Positions 33,517-42,394 are shown, counted from the stretch's first letter. The stretch: DNA of 64,000 bases from Eikenella longinqua (GCF_001648355.1 NZ_LXSL01000011.1:1-64000), one strand, 5' to 3'. Notes: generated by a model not told the origin, from the sequence alone. Program-made: numbers and translations.

Positions 33517-36159
33517 TCACACCACAATATTCACCAGCCGCTTGGGCACGACGATGATTTTCTTCGCCGCTTTGCCTTCCATAAACTTCTGCGCGCCGGC
33601 GGTGGCGAGCGCGGCGGCTTCGATGGCGGCTTTGTCGGCTTCGGCGGGCACGGTGATTTTGTCGCGCAGCTTGCCGTTCACCTGCACCATCATTTCGATT
33701 TCGGTCTGCACCAGCGCGGCGGGGTCGGCTTTCGGCCACGCGGTTTCCCACACCTTGCCGCCCTCGCGCAGCTCGCCCCACAGGCTTTCGCAAATGTGCG
33801 GCACGATGGGCCACAGCAGCAGCAGCACGGCTTCCAGCGTTTCCTGCGCCACTTCGCGGCCGTGCGTTTCGGCCAACGCGCCGCTTTTGGCGGTGGCGTC
33901 GTATTGGTTCAGCAGCTCCATCACGGCGGCCACGGCGGTGTTGAACTGCTGGCGGCGGTCGTAGTCGTCGGTGACTTTGGCGATGGTGCTGTGCAGCTTG
34001 AAGCGCAACTCTTGCAGGCTGCCTGCCAGCGCGTTGTGGCTACCTGAAAACGCCTGCGCCGTACCGCCCTGATTGAATTCGTACACGGTGCGCCACAAAC
34101 GGCGCAGGAAGCGGTGCGCGCCTTCCACAGCGGCGTCGTTCCATTCCAGCGACTGCTCGGGCGGCGCGGCGAACATCATGAACAGGCGGGCGGTGTCCGC
34201 GCCGTAGGTGTCGATCAGCGTTTGCGGATCAACGCCGTTGTTTTTGGATTTGGACATTTTTTCCATACCGCCAATCTGCACGGGCTGCCCGTCGGCGCGC
34301 AACACGGCGGAGGCGGGGCGGCCTTTGTCGTCCAACTGCAAATCCACATCGGCGGGGTTGAACCATTCTTTGCCGCCATCGGCACGGTCGCGGTAGTAGG
34401 TTTGCGCCAGCACCATGCCCTGTGTGAGCAACTGCTTGAACGGCTCGCGCACGGGCACAATCCCTTCTTCGTTCATCAATTTAGTGAAGAAGCGGGCGTA
34501 CAAAAGGTGCAAAATCGCGTGTTCGATACCGCCGATGTATTGGTCGGCCTGCCCCCAATACGCCGCCGCTTCGGGCGCGACCATGTGCGCGTCGTCGCGC
34601 GGCGACATATAGCGGAACTGGTACCAGCTCGATTCCATGAAGGTGTCCATGGTGTCGGTTTCGCGCTTGGCCGCGCCGCCGCATTTCGGACATTTTGTCT
34701 CATAAAATTCGGGCATTTTGGCCAGCGGCGAACCCGCGCCGTCGGGCACCACGTTTTCGGGCAGCACCACGGGCAAATCCTGTGCGGGCACGGGCACTTC
34801 GCCGCAGCATTCGCAATGGATGATGGGAATCGGGCAGCCCCAATAACGCTGGCGGGAAATGCCCCAGTCGCGCAGGCGGTATTGCGTTTTCGGCTCGCCC
34901 GCAGAAGCAGCCTGCAACTTGGCGGCGATGGCATCGAAAGCAGCCTGAAAATCCAAGCCGTTGAATTCGCCTGAGTTTATCAGCCGCGTGTTTTCCTTCG
35001 CGCCATACCAGTCATGCCACACGGAGGGGTTGTAGGGCTGCGGTTCGTTCAATTCGATCACCTGTTTAATCGGCAGGCCGAATTTGTTGGCAAACTCAAA
35101 ATCGCGCTCGTCGTGCGCGGGCACGGCCATCACCGCGCCGTCGCCGTAGCCCCACAGCACATAGTTCGCCACCCACACTTCCAGCCGCTCGCCGTTGAGC
35201 GGGTTGATGACGAAGCGGCCGGTGGGCAGGCCTTTTTTCTCCATCGTCGCCATATCGGCTTCAGCCACGCTGCCGGCCTTGCATTCGGCGATGAACGCTT
35301 GCAGTGCAGGCTGCTTTTCGGCAGCGGCGGCGGCCAGCGGGTGCTCGGCGGCCACAGCCACATAAGTCGCGCCCATCAGCGTGTCGGGGCGGGTGGTATA
35401 GACTTGAATATAATCGGCATAATTTTCAGGTAGCCCTTCGCGGCTGTCGGCGGCTACCTGAAAACGCACGTTCATGCCGCGCGATTTGCCAATCCAGTTG
35501 CGCTGCATGGTTTTCACCTGCTCCGGCCAGTCCAAGCCGTCCAAATCGGCCAGAAGCTGCTCGGCGTAATCGGTGATTTTGAAGTAGTACATCGGGATTT
35601 CGCGCTTTTCCACCAGCGCGCCGCTGCGCCAGCCGCGCCCGTCAATCACCTGCTCGTTGGCCAGCACGGTGTGGTCCACCGGGTCCCAGTTCACCGTGCC
35701 CAACTTTTTGTACACAATGCCTTTTTCAAACAGCTTGGTGAACAGCAATTGCTCCCAGCGGTAGTATTCTGGGCGGCAGGTGGCGATTTCGCGTTCCCAA
35801 TCCAGCGCGAAGCCCAAGCTCTGCAACTGGCCGCGCATATAGGCGATGTTTTCATATGTCCATTTGGCGGGCGCGGTGCCGTTTTTCAGCGCGGCGTTTT
35901 CGGCGGGCATGCCGAACGCGTCCCAACCCATCGGCTGCAACACGTTGAACCCGTTCAGCAATTTGAAGCGGCTGCGCACGTCGCCGATGGTGTAGTTGCG
36001 CACGTGCCCCATGTGCAGCCTGCCGCTGGGATAGGGGAACATGGAGAGGCAGTAGAATTTGGGCTTGGTGCTGTTTTCTTTGGCGTTGAAAACGCGGTGC
36101 GCCGCCCATTTTTCGCGGGCGGCGGGCTCGGTGAGGGAGGGTTGGTAGAGTTCTTGCAT
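33517..36159 (-). CDS. leuS: Leucyl-tRNA synthetase
   Basis: A class I synthetase charging tRNA-Leu, 880 residues from MQELYQPSLTEPAAREKW; 24 residues upstream in frame are unlikely because the promoter -10 lies there. The HIGH motif is SGRLHMGHVRNYTIGD and the KMSKS loop is MEKMSKSKNNGVDP. The CP1 editing domain is present (YTTRPDTLMGATY, PAHDERDFEFA). A zinc-type CxxC pair is visible (CECCGE, CPKCGG). Three internal DUS copies encode FQVAADS, GLPENY and AFSGSHNA in poorly conserved loops. The gene is transcribed from its own promoter. Confidence 0.98.
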   Translation of the reverse strand: MQELYQPSLTEPAAREKWAAHRVFNAKENSTKPKFYCLSMFPYPSGRLHMGHVRNYTIGDVRSRFKLLNGFNVLQPMGWDAFGMPAENAALKNGTAPAKWTYENIAYMRGQLQSLGFALDWEREIATCRPEYYRWEQLLFTKLFEKGIVYKKLGTVNWDPVDHTVLANEQVIDGRGWRSGALVEKREIPMYYFKITDYAEQLLADLDGLDWPEQVKTMQRNWIGKSRGMNVRFQVAADSREGLPENYADYIQVYTTRPDTLMGATYVAVAAEHPLAAAAAEKQPALQAFIAECKAGSVAEADMATMEKKGLPTGRFVINPLNGERLEVWVANYVLWGYGDGAVMAVPAHDERDFEFANKFGLPIKQVIELNEPQPYNPSVWHDWYGAKENTRLINSGEFNGLDFQAAFDAIAAKLQAASAGEPKTQYRLRDWGISRQRYWGCPIPIIHCECCGEVPVPAQDLPVVLPENVVPDGAGSPLAKMPEFYETKCPKCGGAAKRETDTMDTFMESSWYQFRYMSPRDDAHMVAPEAAAYWGQADQYIGGIEHAILHLLYARFFTKLMNEEGIVPVREPFKQLLTQGMVLAQTYYRDRADGGKEWFNPADVDLQLDDKGRPASAVLRADGQPVQIGGMEKMSKSKNNGVDPQTLIDTYGADTARLFMMFAAPPEQSLEWNDAAVEGAHRFLRRLWRTVYEFNQGGTAQAFSGSHNALAGSLQELRFKLHSTIAKVTDDYDRRQQFNTAVAAVMELLNQYDATAKSGALAETHGREVAQETLEAVLLLLWPIVPHICESLWGELREGGKVWETAWPKADPAALVQTEIEMMVQVNGKLRDKITVPAEADKAAIEAAALATAGAQKFMEGKAAKKIIVVPKRLVNIVV

Positions 36160-36202
36160 GATGGGTTCTGCCGACAGATTGAGATAGTTTGGAAAACTGC
36201 GG

Positions 36203-36231
36203 ATTATAAGCCAGCGGCGGCGCATCGCCAA
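36203..36231 (-). promoter_or_regulatory. leuS promoter
   Basis: Reverse-strand -35 TTGGCG (4/6), 17-bp spacer, -10 TATAAT (6/6), about 44 bp before the ATG. Confidence 0.55.
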
Positions 36232-36410
36232 ACAGGAAACTGCAAACGATTGCCACCATCGGGCAGAGCGGCAGAACGATTGTGCTTGGCAAATGAAGAA
36301 TTAGATAAGAATAAGCCCTTACACGCCGGCCACGCCATCAGGCTACCTGAAAAATATCGGCAGCTCCCCCGACGCAAGTTGAACATTCACTTTGTGCGCC
36401 TGGCACAGAC

Positions 36411-36450
36411 AAAAAAAGCCATCAATACCAAGGGAGGAAGTATTGATGGC
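36411..36450 (-). terminator. Strong intrinsic terminator with CU-rich loop
   Basis: Reverse strand: GCCATCAATAC, loop TTCCTCCCTTG, GTATTGATGGC, then seven T. Perfect 11-bp stem. It ends the candidate small RNA; the ptsI transcript from upstream would also be stopped here. Confidence 0.85.
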
Positions 36451-36510
36451 CAACTTGCGGGAAAACGTCTACTTACTATCCATACCGCCTACCAAGAAGC
36501 GGCACAGACG
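36411..36510 (-). ncRNA. Candidate small RNA (~100 nt) between ptsI and leuS
   Basis: A promoter (-35 GTGACA at 36540-36545, 17-bp spacer, -10 TACAAT at 36517-36522) is followed ~100 bp later by a strong terminator, with no ORF between. The terminator loop TTCCTCCCTT is complementary to Shine-Dalgarno sequences, a feature of many trans-acting bacterial small RNAs that block ribosome binding. Alternatives are a read-through terminator for the pts operon with a chance promoter, or a leader of leuS, although leuS has its own promoter. No Rfam family is recognised by eye. Confidence 0.5.
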
Positions 36511-36516
36511 GGGCGC

Positions 36517-36545
36517 ATTGTATAGAATACTTTGATTATTGTCAC
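36517..36545 (-). promoter_or_regulatory. Promoter of the candidate small RNA
   Basis: GTGACA (5/6), 17 bp, TACAAT (5/6). The surrounding 36523-36700 stretch is AT-rich and has no ORF. Confidence 0.5.
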
Positions 36546-36700
36546 TACTAATTGTTATTTTTTACCCAAATACGGCAATTCGCCGCCATAAACTTGCACT
36601 AAGCTTGAAAAGAAGAAGATTTGTTCATTTATTTAAGTAAAGATTAAGCGCAGTATTTAAACAATAATTTTTAACGATTCTTCACTTTTCTATCTGAATG

Positions 36701-38461
36701 TTATGTTATTTCAACTGTTGCGTTTTTGTCATCATCTGCCGCATTCATCTTCTTAACTGCCTGCCGAACCTTCTCCGGATCGCCCATGCGCAGCAGTTTG
36801 CGCACCTGAGAGGCCAGCTCGGCCGTGTTGCTTTGAATAATCACATTTTTCACCGCCAGCAGATTGCTAGCATTCATGGAGAAGCGGCGCAGGCCCAGAC
36901 CCAACAGCAAGCGGGTGAAATGCAAATCGCCCGCCATTTCGCCGCACACCGACACCGGCTTGCCCATGCGCTTGGCGGTGCCAAACACATGATGCAGCAG
37001 CTTCAACACAGCCGGGTGAGCGGGCTGGTAGAGATAGCTCACGCTGTCGTCGCCGCGATCCACCGATAAGGTATATTGAATCAAATCATTGGTACCGACC
37101 GAGATAAAATCCAGATATTTCAAAATGCTGCCCACAGTGAGTGCGGCCGAGGGGATTTCGATCATCGCGCCCACCTGCACTTTGCCATACTCTTCGCCGC
37201 GCTCCTCCAGCTGGCGGCGGGCGGTGGCCAAATGGTTGATACACTGGCGCACTTCATCCACTGAAGAAATCATCGGCCACATGATTTTCACCGGCCCCAG
37301 CGCCGCCGCGCGCAAAGCCGCCCGCATCTGGGTGCGGAACATCACCGGCTCGGCCAGGCAGAGGCGGATGCCGGTCATGCCCAAGGCGGGGTTGAGCGCG
37401 TGGCCTTCGCCAAACCAACGCGGGTTTTTATCCACGCCCAAATCCACGGTGCGCAAGGTGAGCGGCTTGCCTTTGAGCTTTTTCACAATGCCGGCATACA
37501 CGCGGTATTGCTCGTCTTCGTCGGGCAGGTTGTCGCGGTTTAAAAACAGGAATTCGCTGCGGAACAAGCCCACGCCGTCGGCGGAAAGGCGGTTCATCAG
37601 GCGCACGTCTTGGCCGGATTCGATGTTGGCCAAAAGCTCGATGTCGATGCCGTCTTTGGTGGTGGCGGTAATGTCTTTGAGCTTGTTGAGCAGGCGGCGC
37701 TGGCTACGGTACACGCGGTCGCGCTTGCGGTATTCGCTGAGGATGAGGTCATCGGGGTTGATGATTAGCACGCCGCTGAGGCCGTCCACAATGATCCATT
37801 CATCTTGGCTGATCAGCTCGCGCGCGTTGTATAGGCCGATTACCGAGGGCATATCCAGGCTGCGGCCCAAAATAGCGGTGTGGCTGGTAGGGCCGCCGGC
37901 GTCAGTGGCGAAGCCGGCAATGCGGTGCTCCTTGAAATACACGGCATCAGCGGGCGATAAATCGTGGGCAACCAGGATGATGTCGTCTTCGGTGTCGGTG
38001 TCGGGCAAGAAGTCGGTGTTCTGCCCCATCAGGTTTTGGTAGATCCGCTCGGCTACCTGAAGCATGTCTTGCTTGCGTTCGCGCAGGTATTCGTCGTCGA
38101 TGGCGTCGAACTGTTCGGCCAACTTGTCGGTTTGCAGCTTCAGCGCCCATTCGGCGTTGATGCCCTGCGCGCGCAGAATGTCGATCGGCTCGCGCGAAAG
38201 GGTAACGTCGGCCAGGAGCATCAGGTGCAGCGAAATAAACGCGCCCAATTCGGTTGGCGCATTTTCGGGGATGGCGCTGCGCAGCTGCTCCAGCTGGCGG
38301 CGGGTGGCCTTCACGGCCGCTTCAAAACGTTCGGCCTCGGCATCGATTTCCTCCGGCGCCATATCCAGCTGCGGCACTTCCTCCATGCCGCGCACCACCA
38401 AATGCGCCCGCCCGATGGCAATCCCGCTGCCCGCCGCAAATCCGTGCAACACCACGCTCAT
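36701..38461 (-). CDS. ptsI: PTS Enzyme I (phosphoenolpyruvate-protein phosphotransferase)
   Basis: A 586-residue enzyme that takes phosphate from PEP to HPr. The phosphorylated His is H194 in TDAGGPTSHTAILGRSL. The PEP-binding TIM barrel has GVGLFRSEFLF and a C-terminal SVGTNDLIQYTLSVDRG, with catalytic Cys in PVSVCGEMAGD. It starts 2 bp after ptsH ends, and the cluster is EIIA-ptsH-ptsI. No sugar-specific EIIB/EIIC is seen here, pointing to a regulatory PTS. An internal DUS encodes LQVAERI. Confidence 0.96.
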   Translation of the reverse strand: MSVVLHGFAAGSGIAIGRAHLVVRGMEEVPQLDMAPEEIDAEAERFEAAVKATRRQLEQLRSAIPENAPTELGAFISLHLMLLADVTLSREPIDILRAQGINAEWALKLQTDKLAEQFDAIDDEYLRERKQDMLQVAERIYQNLMGQNTDFLPDTDTEDDIILVAHDLSPADAVYFKEHRIAGFATDAGGPTSHTAILGRSLDMPSVIGLYNARELISQDEWIIVDGLSGVLIINPDDLILSEYRKRDRVYRSQRRLLNKLKDITATTKDGIDIELLANIESGQDVRLMNRLSADGVGLFRSEFLFLNRDNLPDEDEQYRVYAGIVKKLKGKPLTLRTVDLGVDKNPRWFGEGHALNPALGMTGIRLCLAEPVMFRTQMRAALRAAALGPVKIMWPMISSVDEVRQCINHLATARRQLEERGEEYGKVQVGAMIEIPSAALTVGSILKYLDFISVGTNDLIQYTLSVDRGDDSVSYLYQPAHPAVLKLLHHVFGTAKRMGKPVSVCGEMAGDLHFTRLLLGLGLRRFSMNASNLLAVKNVIIQSNTAELASQVRKLLRMGDPEKVRQAVKKMNAADDDKNATVEIT

Positions 38462-38463
38462 GT

Positions 38464-38733
38464 TTACTCGCCTTCGTCGAAATAATTATTGATCAAAGCC
38501 AGCAGCGCCTGCATGGCCGCCTGCTCGTCTGCGCCCTCGGTTTCGATTTCGATTACTGCGCCCTTGGCCGCCGCCAGCATCATCAAGCCCATGATGCTCT
38601 TGCCGTTTACACACTTGCCGTTGCGGCACACCCGCACCTCGGCGGCAAACGCGCCCGCCGTTTGCGTAAACTTGCTCGACGCGCGCGCGTGCAGCCCCAG
38701 CTTGTTAATAATCTCCACCTGCTGCTTCAGCAT
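38464..38733 (-). CDS. ptsH: Phosphocarrier protein HPr
   Basis: An 89-residue HPr. The active-site His is H15 in NKLGLHARASSKF, and the regulatory Ser is S46 in NGKSIMGLMMLAA, the site used by HPr kinase. It takes phosphate from Enzyme I and passes it to EIIA. It overlaps the EIIA gene by 7 bp and lies directly before ptsI. Confidence 0.96.
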   Translation of the reverse strand: MLKQQVEIINKLGLHARASSKFTQTAGAFAAEVRVCRNGKCVNGKSIMGLMMLAAAKGAVIEIETEGADEQAAMQALLALINNYFDEGE

Positions 38734-39140
38734 ACGCCCTGCTCCTCTTCCGGCAAAATCAGCATAATCCCGGCCAAAGCCGACTGGCGCACCGCCTCGG
38801 CCAACGCCAGCAAATCATCGCTCTTTTTCGCCTCCTGCACCGCCTTCACCATCATCGGCGCATTCAGCCCCGTGAGCATCACCATGCGGTGTTGCCGCAA
38901 CAGCCGCCGCCCCACATTGCACGGCGTGGCGCCAAACACATCCGCCAGCAGCAAGATGCCGTCGGTAAACGCCAGCCGCTCCGCTTCCTTCTGCGCCCGC
39001 GCCATCACCGCCTCCGGCTCCTCATCCGGCCGCACGCCGATAATCGACAAATACTCCGGCATCTCGCCGAAAAAATGCTGCGCCAGCTTGCTATAAGACT
39101 CGCCCAGCGTTTCATGCGTCATAATCATCAAACCGATCAT
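38727..39140 (-). CDS. PTS EIIA component, mannose family
   Basis: A 137-residue cytoplasmic EIIA(Man)-like domain; the phospho-accepting His is H9 in IGLMIMTHETLGES. The fold is continued by DGILLLADVFGATPCNVGRRL and LTGLNAPMMVKAV. In Neisseria and other proteobacteria without complete mannose permeases such proteins act in regulation rather than transport. First gene of the EIIA-ptsH-ptsI cluster. Upstream regulators such as hprK are not seen in the window. Confidence 0.88.
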   Translation of the reverse strand: MIGLMIMTHETLGESYSKLAQHFFGEMPEYLSIIGVRPDEEPEAVMARAQKEAERLAFTDGILLLADVFGATPCNVGRRLLRQHRMVMLTGLNAPMMVKAVQEAKKSDDLLALAEAVRQSALAGIMLILPEEEQGVC

Positions 39141-39164
39141 CTACTTCTCATTTCACTCAAAATT

Positions 39165-39320
39165 ATTTTTCAGGTAGCCAATCATAGCAGAGAAAGGCTA
39201 CCTGAAAACGTCAGCCTCAACTCAGTTCAAACCCAGCGCAGCAAAATTGCCGTAAAGACAAAATCATCCCGCCGTTTTTCAGGCAGCCCCATTTCGCCAC
39301 AGGCTACCTGAAATCCAAAC
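39165..39320. repeat. Degenerate DUS-bounded repeats
   Basis: TTTTTCAGGTAGCC, AAAGGCTACCTGAAAA, a degenerate CCTCAACTCAGTTCAAAC module, TTTTTCAGGCAGCCC (one base off) and AGGCTACCTGAAA follow each other. No coding sequence is seen. Confidence 0.5.
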
Positions 39321-39339
39321 TCCCAACAAAACTTCCTGA

Positions 39340-39625
39340 AAAACCAAGCGCAGAATATCTTGATGTCAATACTTGGGGCTGTGACTTCTCTGCTGGCGCA
39401 GCCGAACGGAGCGCGGTTTTTCGGGAAACAAGGGCTTGCATGTTCGAAGCGGCGCAACCGCAAGTTGCGAGCCCGCCCGAAAAACTGCGTGGAGTGAGGG
39501 AAGTTTGGCGAAGCCAAACCTGTGCCCGCAGTCGCCTTTCTTTTGCTTCCTTTTCTTTGGCGAAGCAAAGAAAAGGAAGTGCCCGCGCCGGCATGAGGCG
39601 CAAGGGTGAATAGGGCAAGGATGGC
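39340..39625. repeat. Unassigned GC-rich intergenic block with a perfect 14-bp palindrome
   Basis: It contains CTTCCTTTTCTTTG and its complement (39546-39559, 39566-39579) around GCGAAG. Open frames exist on the reverse strand, but their translations (FFASPKKRKQKKG-like) resemble spurious proteins predicted from intergenic repeats in many genomes. I do not call a gene here. Confidence 0.45.
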
Positions 39626-39719
39626 AAAGGCTACCTGAAATTAGCAGGCCACCTGAAATCTCTCCCATGCCGTACAAAATATTATCGATACCAAGTTTCA
39701 AGCTAAAGTCCCAAAACCC

Positions 39720-40211
39720 TCAACTCACCCAATGATACACATACAAGCCCAAAATACTAAACAACACCACCAGCGCACAGCCCAGTTTCGCCACCACCCC
39801 CGCCACCATGCCCAACAGCGTGCCCAGCCCCACCTTGCCCGCCGACCACAAACTGCGCCGCGCCGCAAACTCCCCTGCCGCCGCGCCCACCAGCGGGCCC
39901 AACACCATCCCCGGCAGCGCAAAAAACAGCCCCACCACACCGCCCGCCAGCGAACCCCACAGCGCCTGCCTGCTCGCCCCCGTAAACTTCGCCCCCAGCA
40001 GCCCCGCCACATAATCCAACGTCCAAGCCAGCGCCAAAATCAGCCCCAGCACCACCAGCGCCGTCGGGCCGATTACCTCGTAATCCTGGCTATAAGCCAA
40101 CAACCACGTGCCCGCAAACATTATCGGCATCCCCGGCAGCAGCGGATGCACCGCCCCCGCCAAACCCGCCAGCAGCAACACCAGCGCCAACACAACCAAC
40201 GAAGCCGTCAT
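39720..40211 (-). CDS. DUF456 family membrane protein
   Basis: A 163-residue integral membrane protein starting MTASLVVLALVLLLAGLAG (GGAG six bases upstream). It has about four to five hydrophobic segments: 5-25, 33-48, 56-80, 90-122 and 138-160. Gly-rich repeats (WGSLAGGVVGLFFALPGMVLGPLVGAAAGE) match DUF456, with PLLPGMPIMFAGTWL near the N-terminus. Function is unknown in the family. Transcribed alone, divergent from suhB. Confidence 0.8.
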   Translation of the reverse strand: MTASLVVLALVLLLAGLAGAVHPLLPGMPIMFAGTWLLAYSQDYEVIGPTALVVLGLILALAWTLDYVAGLLGAKFTGASRQALWGSLAGGVVGLFFALPGMVLGPLVGAAAGEFAARRSLWSAGKVGLGTLLGMVAGVVAKLGCALVVLFSILGLYVYHWVS

Positions 40212-40307
40212 ACCCGCTCCCAAACAAAACAATGATTCACCCCCGCAAAATAAGGCCGCCCCCGCCGATTTAAAGCCCGCCCGCTTTTGCCCGCCCGCCG
40301 CCCAAGG

Positions 40308-40313
40308 TATAAT
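40308..40313 (+). promoter_or_regulatory. Putative -10 of suhB
   Basis: TATAAT in AAGGTATAATGCCG, about 95 bp before the ATG; a DUS lies between. Confidence 0.4.
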
Positions 40314-40407
40314 GCCGCCCCAACAATCGGCTGCCGCCCCGAGCGCAGCCCCTTTCTAATTTTCAGGTAGCCAGCCTGCCCACAGCCCGAATCGGAGAAA
40401 GAGAAAC

Positions 40408-41199
40408 ATGAACCCCGTCCTCAACACCGCCATCAAAGCCGCCCGCCGCGCTGGCGACATGATGCTGCGCGCCTCCAACAACCTTTCCGCCGTCAAAATC
40501 GACAGCAAAGCCTTCAACGACTTCGTGTCCGACATCGACCGCACCGCCGAAGAAATCATCAGCGAAATCCTGCACGAAGCCTACCCCCAGCACAAAATCA
40601 CCGCAGAAGAAACCGGCACCTCCGGCCCCGAAAAAGCCGAATACGAATGGATTATCGACCCGCTCGACGGCACCACCAACTACCTGCACGGCCATCCCCA
40701 ATACGCCGTCAGCATGGCCCTGCTGCACAAAGGCGTGCTACAAGAAGCCCTCGTTTACGCCCCCGAGCGCAACGACCTCTACCTCGCCTCGCGCGGCCAA
40801 GGCGCCCTGCTCAACGACCGCCGCATCCGCGTATCCAACCGCACCGAGCTCAACCGCTGCCTCATCGGCACCGGCTTCCCCGTGGTCGATCAAAGCATGA
40901 TGGAAAGCTACCTGCAAATCCTGCAAAGCTTCCTTGCCAAAACCGCCGGCGCCCGCCGCGAAGGCGCCGCCTCGCTCGACCTCTGCGCCGTGGCCTGCGG
41001 CCGCTTCGACGGCTTCTTCGAATTCAACCTCAAACCCTGGGACATCGCTGCCGGCGCCCTCATCGTGCAGGAAGCAGGCGGCATCGTTACCGATATGCAG
41101 GGCAACGAAGGCTGGCTCGAAAGCGGCAACATCGTCGCCGCCCCGCCCAAAGTGCTGGCGCAAATGCTGCAAACCATCGCCCCGCATCTGCCCGCCTAA
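40408..41199 (+). CDS. suhB: Inositol-1-monophosphatase family protein SuhB
   Basis: A 263-residue Mg-dependent phosphatase; in Escherichia coli SuhB also acts in rRNA transcription antitermination with Nus factors. Metal ligands are E67/E68 in AEETG, D84 and D87 in WIIDPLDGTTN, and the D in KPWDIAAGALIVQEAGG. SLDLCAVACGRFDGFFE matches the family. GGAGAAAGAGAAAC precedes the ATG. Monocistronic. Confidence 0.95.
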   Translation: MNPVLNTAIKAARRAGDMMLRASNNLSAVKIDSKAFNDFVSDIDRTAEEIISEILHEAYPQHKITAEETGTSGPEKAEYEWIIDPLDGTTNYLHGHPQYAVSMALLHKGVLQEALVYAPERNDLYLASRGQGALLNDRRIRVSNRTELNRCLIGTGFPVVDQSMMESYLQILQSFLAKTAGARREGAASLDLCAVACGRFDGFFEFNLKPWDIAAGALIVQEAGGIVTDMQGNEGWLESGNIVAAPPKVLAQMLQTIAPHLPA

Positions 41200-41215
41200 T
41201 TTGCCGCACAATATT

Positions 41216-41275
41216 AAGGCTACCTGAAAACGCAATACAGCAAAGTTTCTACGAAGCTCCCGTTTTCAAGTAGCC
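41216..41275. repeat. DUS-bounded intergenic repeat, degenerate
   Basis: AAGGCTACCTGAAAACGCA, AAAGTTTCTACGAAGCT, then TTTTCAAGTAGCC (one mismatch in the closing DUS). It could terminate suhB. Confidence 0.55.
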
Positions 41276-41336
41276 TTTTCCCTGCTGACACGCCCGTACA
41301 AAGGCTATCTGAAAATACGAGATAAGGAGTAACACA

Positions 41337-41750
41337 ATGAAAAAACAGATCATCACCGCCTGCCTCATCGCCATGTTGTCCGTCCCCGCCCATGCCGAAC
41401 CCAACACTCAGGAAATACACGAATTCTGCAAAATAACCGGCAATATCACCTACGACGCCGTACGCGCCAGCCTCAACGGTGAAAGCCGACAAACGGTACA
41501 GCGGAAACTGGAAGCCAGCTATATCAATCCCCTCCCAAACGATCCCAGAATACGCGAGCTAATGCGCGCGCAAGTCAAACACTCGCTGGATAAAGCCTAT
41601 GACCTGTATCCATACCTAAGGAGGCTGCCTAGGTCGGAGCACACAAAAACCTCTGTTGCGGTGGGTAGAATCGAATATCAGGTTTGCATGGAACACTTTT
41701 TGAAACACGACAACAGCAAGCACAGGTCAGATTCACACCCCGCCAGATAA
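41337..41750 (+). CDS. Secreted protein, unknown function
   Basis: A 137-residue protein with a signal peptide (MKKQIITACLIAMLSVPAHA, cleavage before EPNTQ) and a good AAGGAG upstream. The mature part is helical and basic, with two Cys (EFCKITGN, EYQVCMEHF) that could pair, a pattern seen in small periplasmic helical proteins. Family not recognised. Single gene, ending at a DUS hairpin shared with the convergent 41864 gene. Confidence 0.65.
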   Translation: MKKQIITACLIAMLSVPAHAEPNTQEIHEFCKITGNITYDAVRASLNGESRQTVQRKLEASYINPLPNDPRIRELMRAQVKHSLDKAYDLYPYLRRLPRSEHTKTSVAVGRIEYQVCMEHFLKHDNSKHRSDSHPAR

Positions 41751-41810
41751 TATCAACCTGAAATAAAACGACTGCTCCATTTAGCCTGCCCTGCTTAGCG
41801 CCAAACCAAA

Positions 41811-41850
41811 GGCTACCTGAAAACGCAATGAAGTTTTCAGGTAGCCTTTT
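41811..41850. terminator. Bidirectional inverted DUS terminator
   Basis: AAAGGCTACCTGAAAA and TTTTCAGGTAGCCTTTTT between convergent genes; T runs flank it on both strands. Confidence 0.7.
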
Positions 41851-41863
41851 TCACACCCACGCC

Positions 41864-42394
41864 CTACTCCGCCACCACATAATACCCCAGCCCATTCTCC
41901 CGCACCCTCACCCGCACCGTCTGCCCCGCCAAATCCTCCGGCGTACGCCGCAGCACACCCTCGTCCAGCTCAAAACGCATCCCGTCCTCCAGCTCCAGCA
42001 CCCAAGATTTGAAAGCGCCCTTCTGCGTTTCCAGCAAACGCGCCTCCACCGACACCGGCTCAACCGGCAGCAGCGACACCAGCAACACCGCATTCACCAG
42101 CACCCGCGTCAGCACCCCCGCCATCAACACCCCCCACATCACGCGCGACATATCCCGCTTAAACCGATCCCCCGCCGGCAACCCTGCGCCGCCCTTGCGC
42201 AGACGGAAAAGCCAGCGCACGCACAGCGCCGCCAGCACGGCAAACACCGCCCCCGCCAGCCAAGACGCCCCCTTCTTCCACGCCAGCGGCTGCGTCATCA
42301 CCAACACCGCGCCCAACACCAGCGCCGCCGCCAGCGCCAGCTTGTTCCACCACTCCCACTCGCTCATTTTGAACCAAGCCATTCGTTTCCCCAT
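41864..42394 (-). CDS. Membrane protein, unknown function
   Basis: A 176-residue protein with three hydrophobic segments (about 17-34, 43-63 and 88-108). A C-terminal soluble domain (~115-176, VEARLLETQKGAFKSWVLELEDGMRFELDEGVLRRTPEDLAGQTVRVRVRENGLGYYVV) looks like a small beta-barrel of OB or SH3 type. The start could also be MAWFKM or MSEWEW a few codons later. I recognise no family; a role in the envelope is a guess from topology only. Confidence 0.6.
   Translation of the reverse strand: MGKRMAWFKMSEWEWWNKLALAAALVLGAVLVMTQPLAWKKGASWLAGAVFAVLAALCVRWLFRLRKGGAGLPAGDRFKRDMSRVMWGVLMAGVLTRVLVNAVLLVSLLPVEPVSVEARLLETQKGAFKSWVLELEDGMRFELDEGVLRRTPEDLAGQTVRVRVRENGLGYYVVAE

Noticed and set aside
39366..39701. 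Open frames on the minus strand in the 39.3-39.7 kb gap
   Set aside because: Spurious-looking composition (Lys/Arg runs, Pro/Ser), no ribosome binding site, and overlap with repeats and palindrome.
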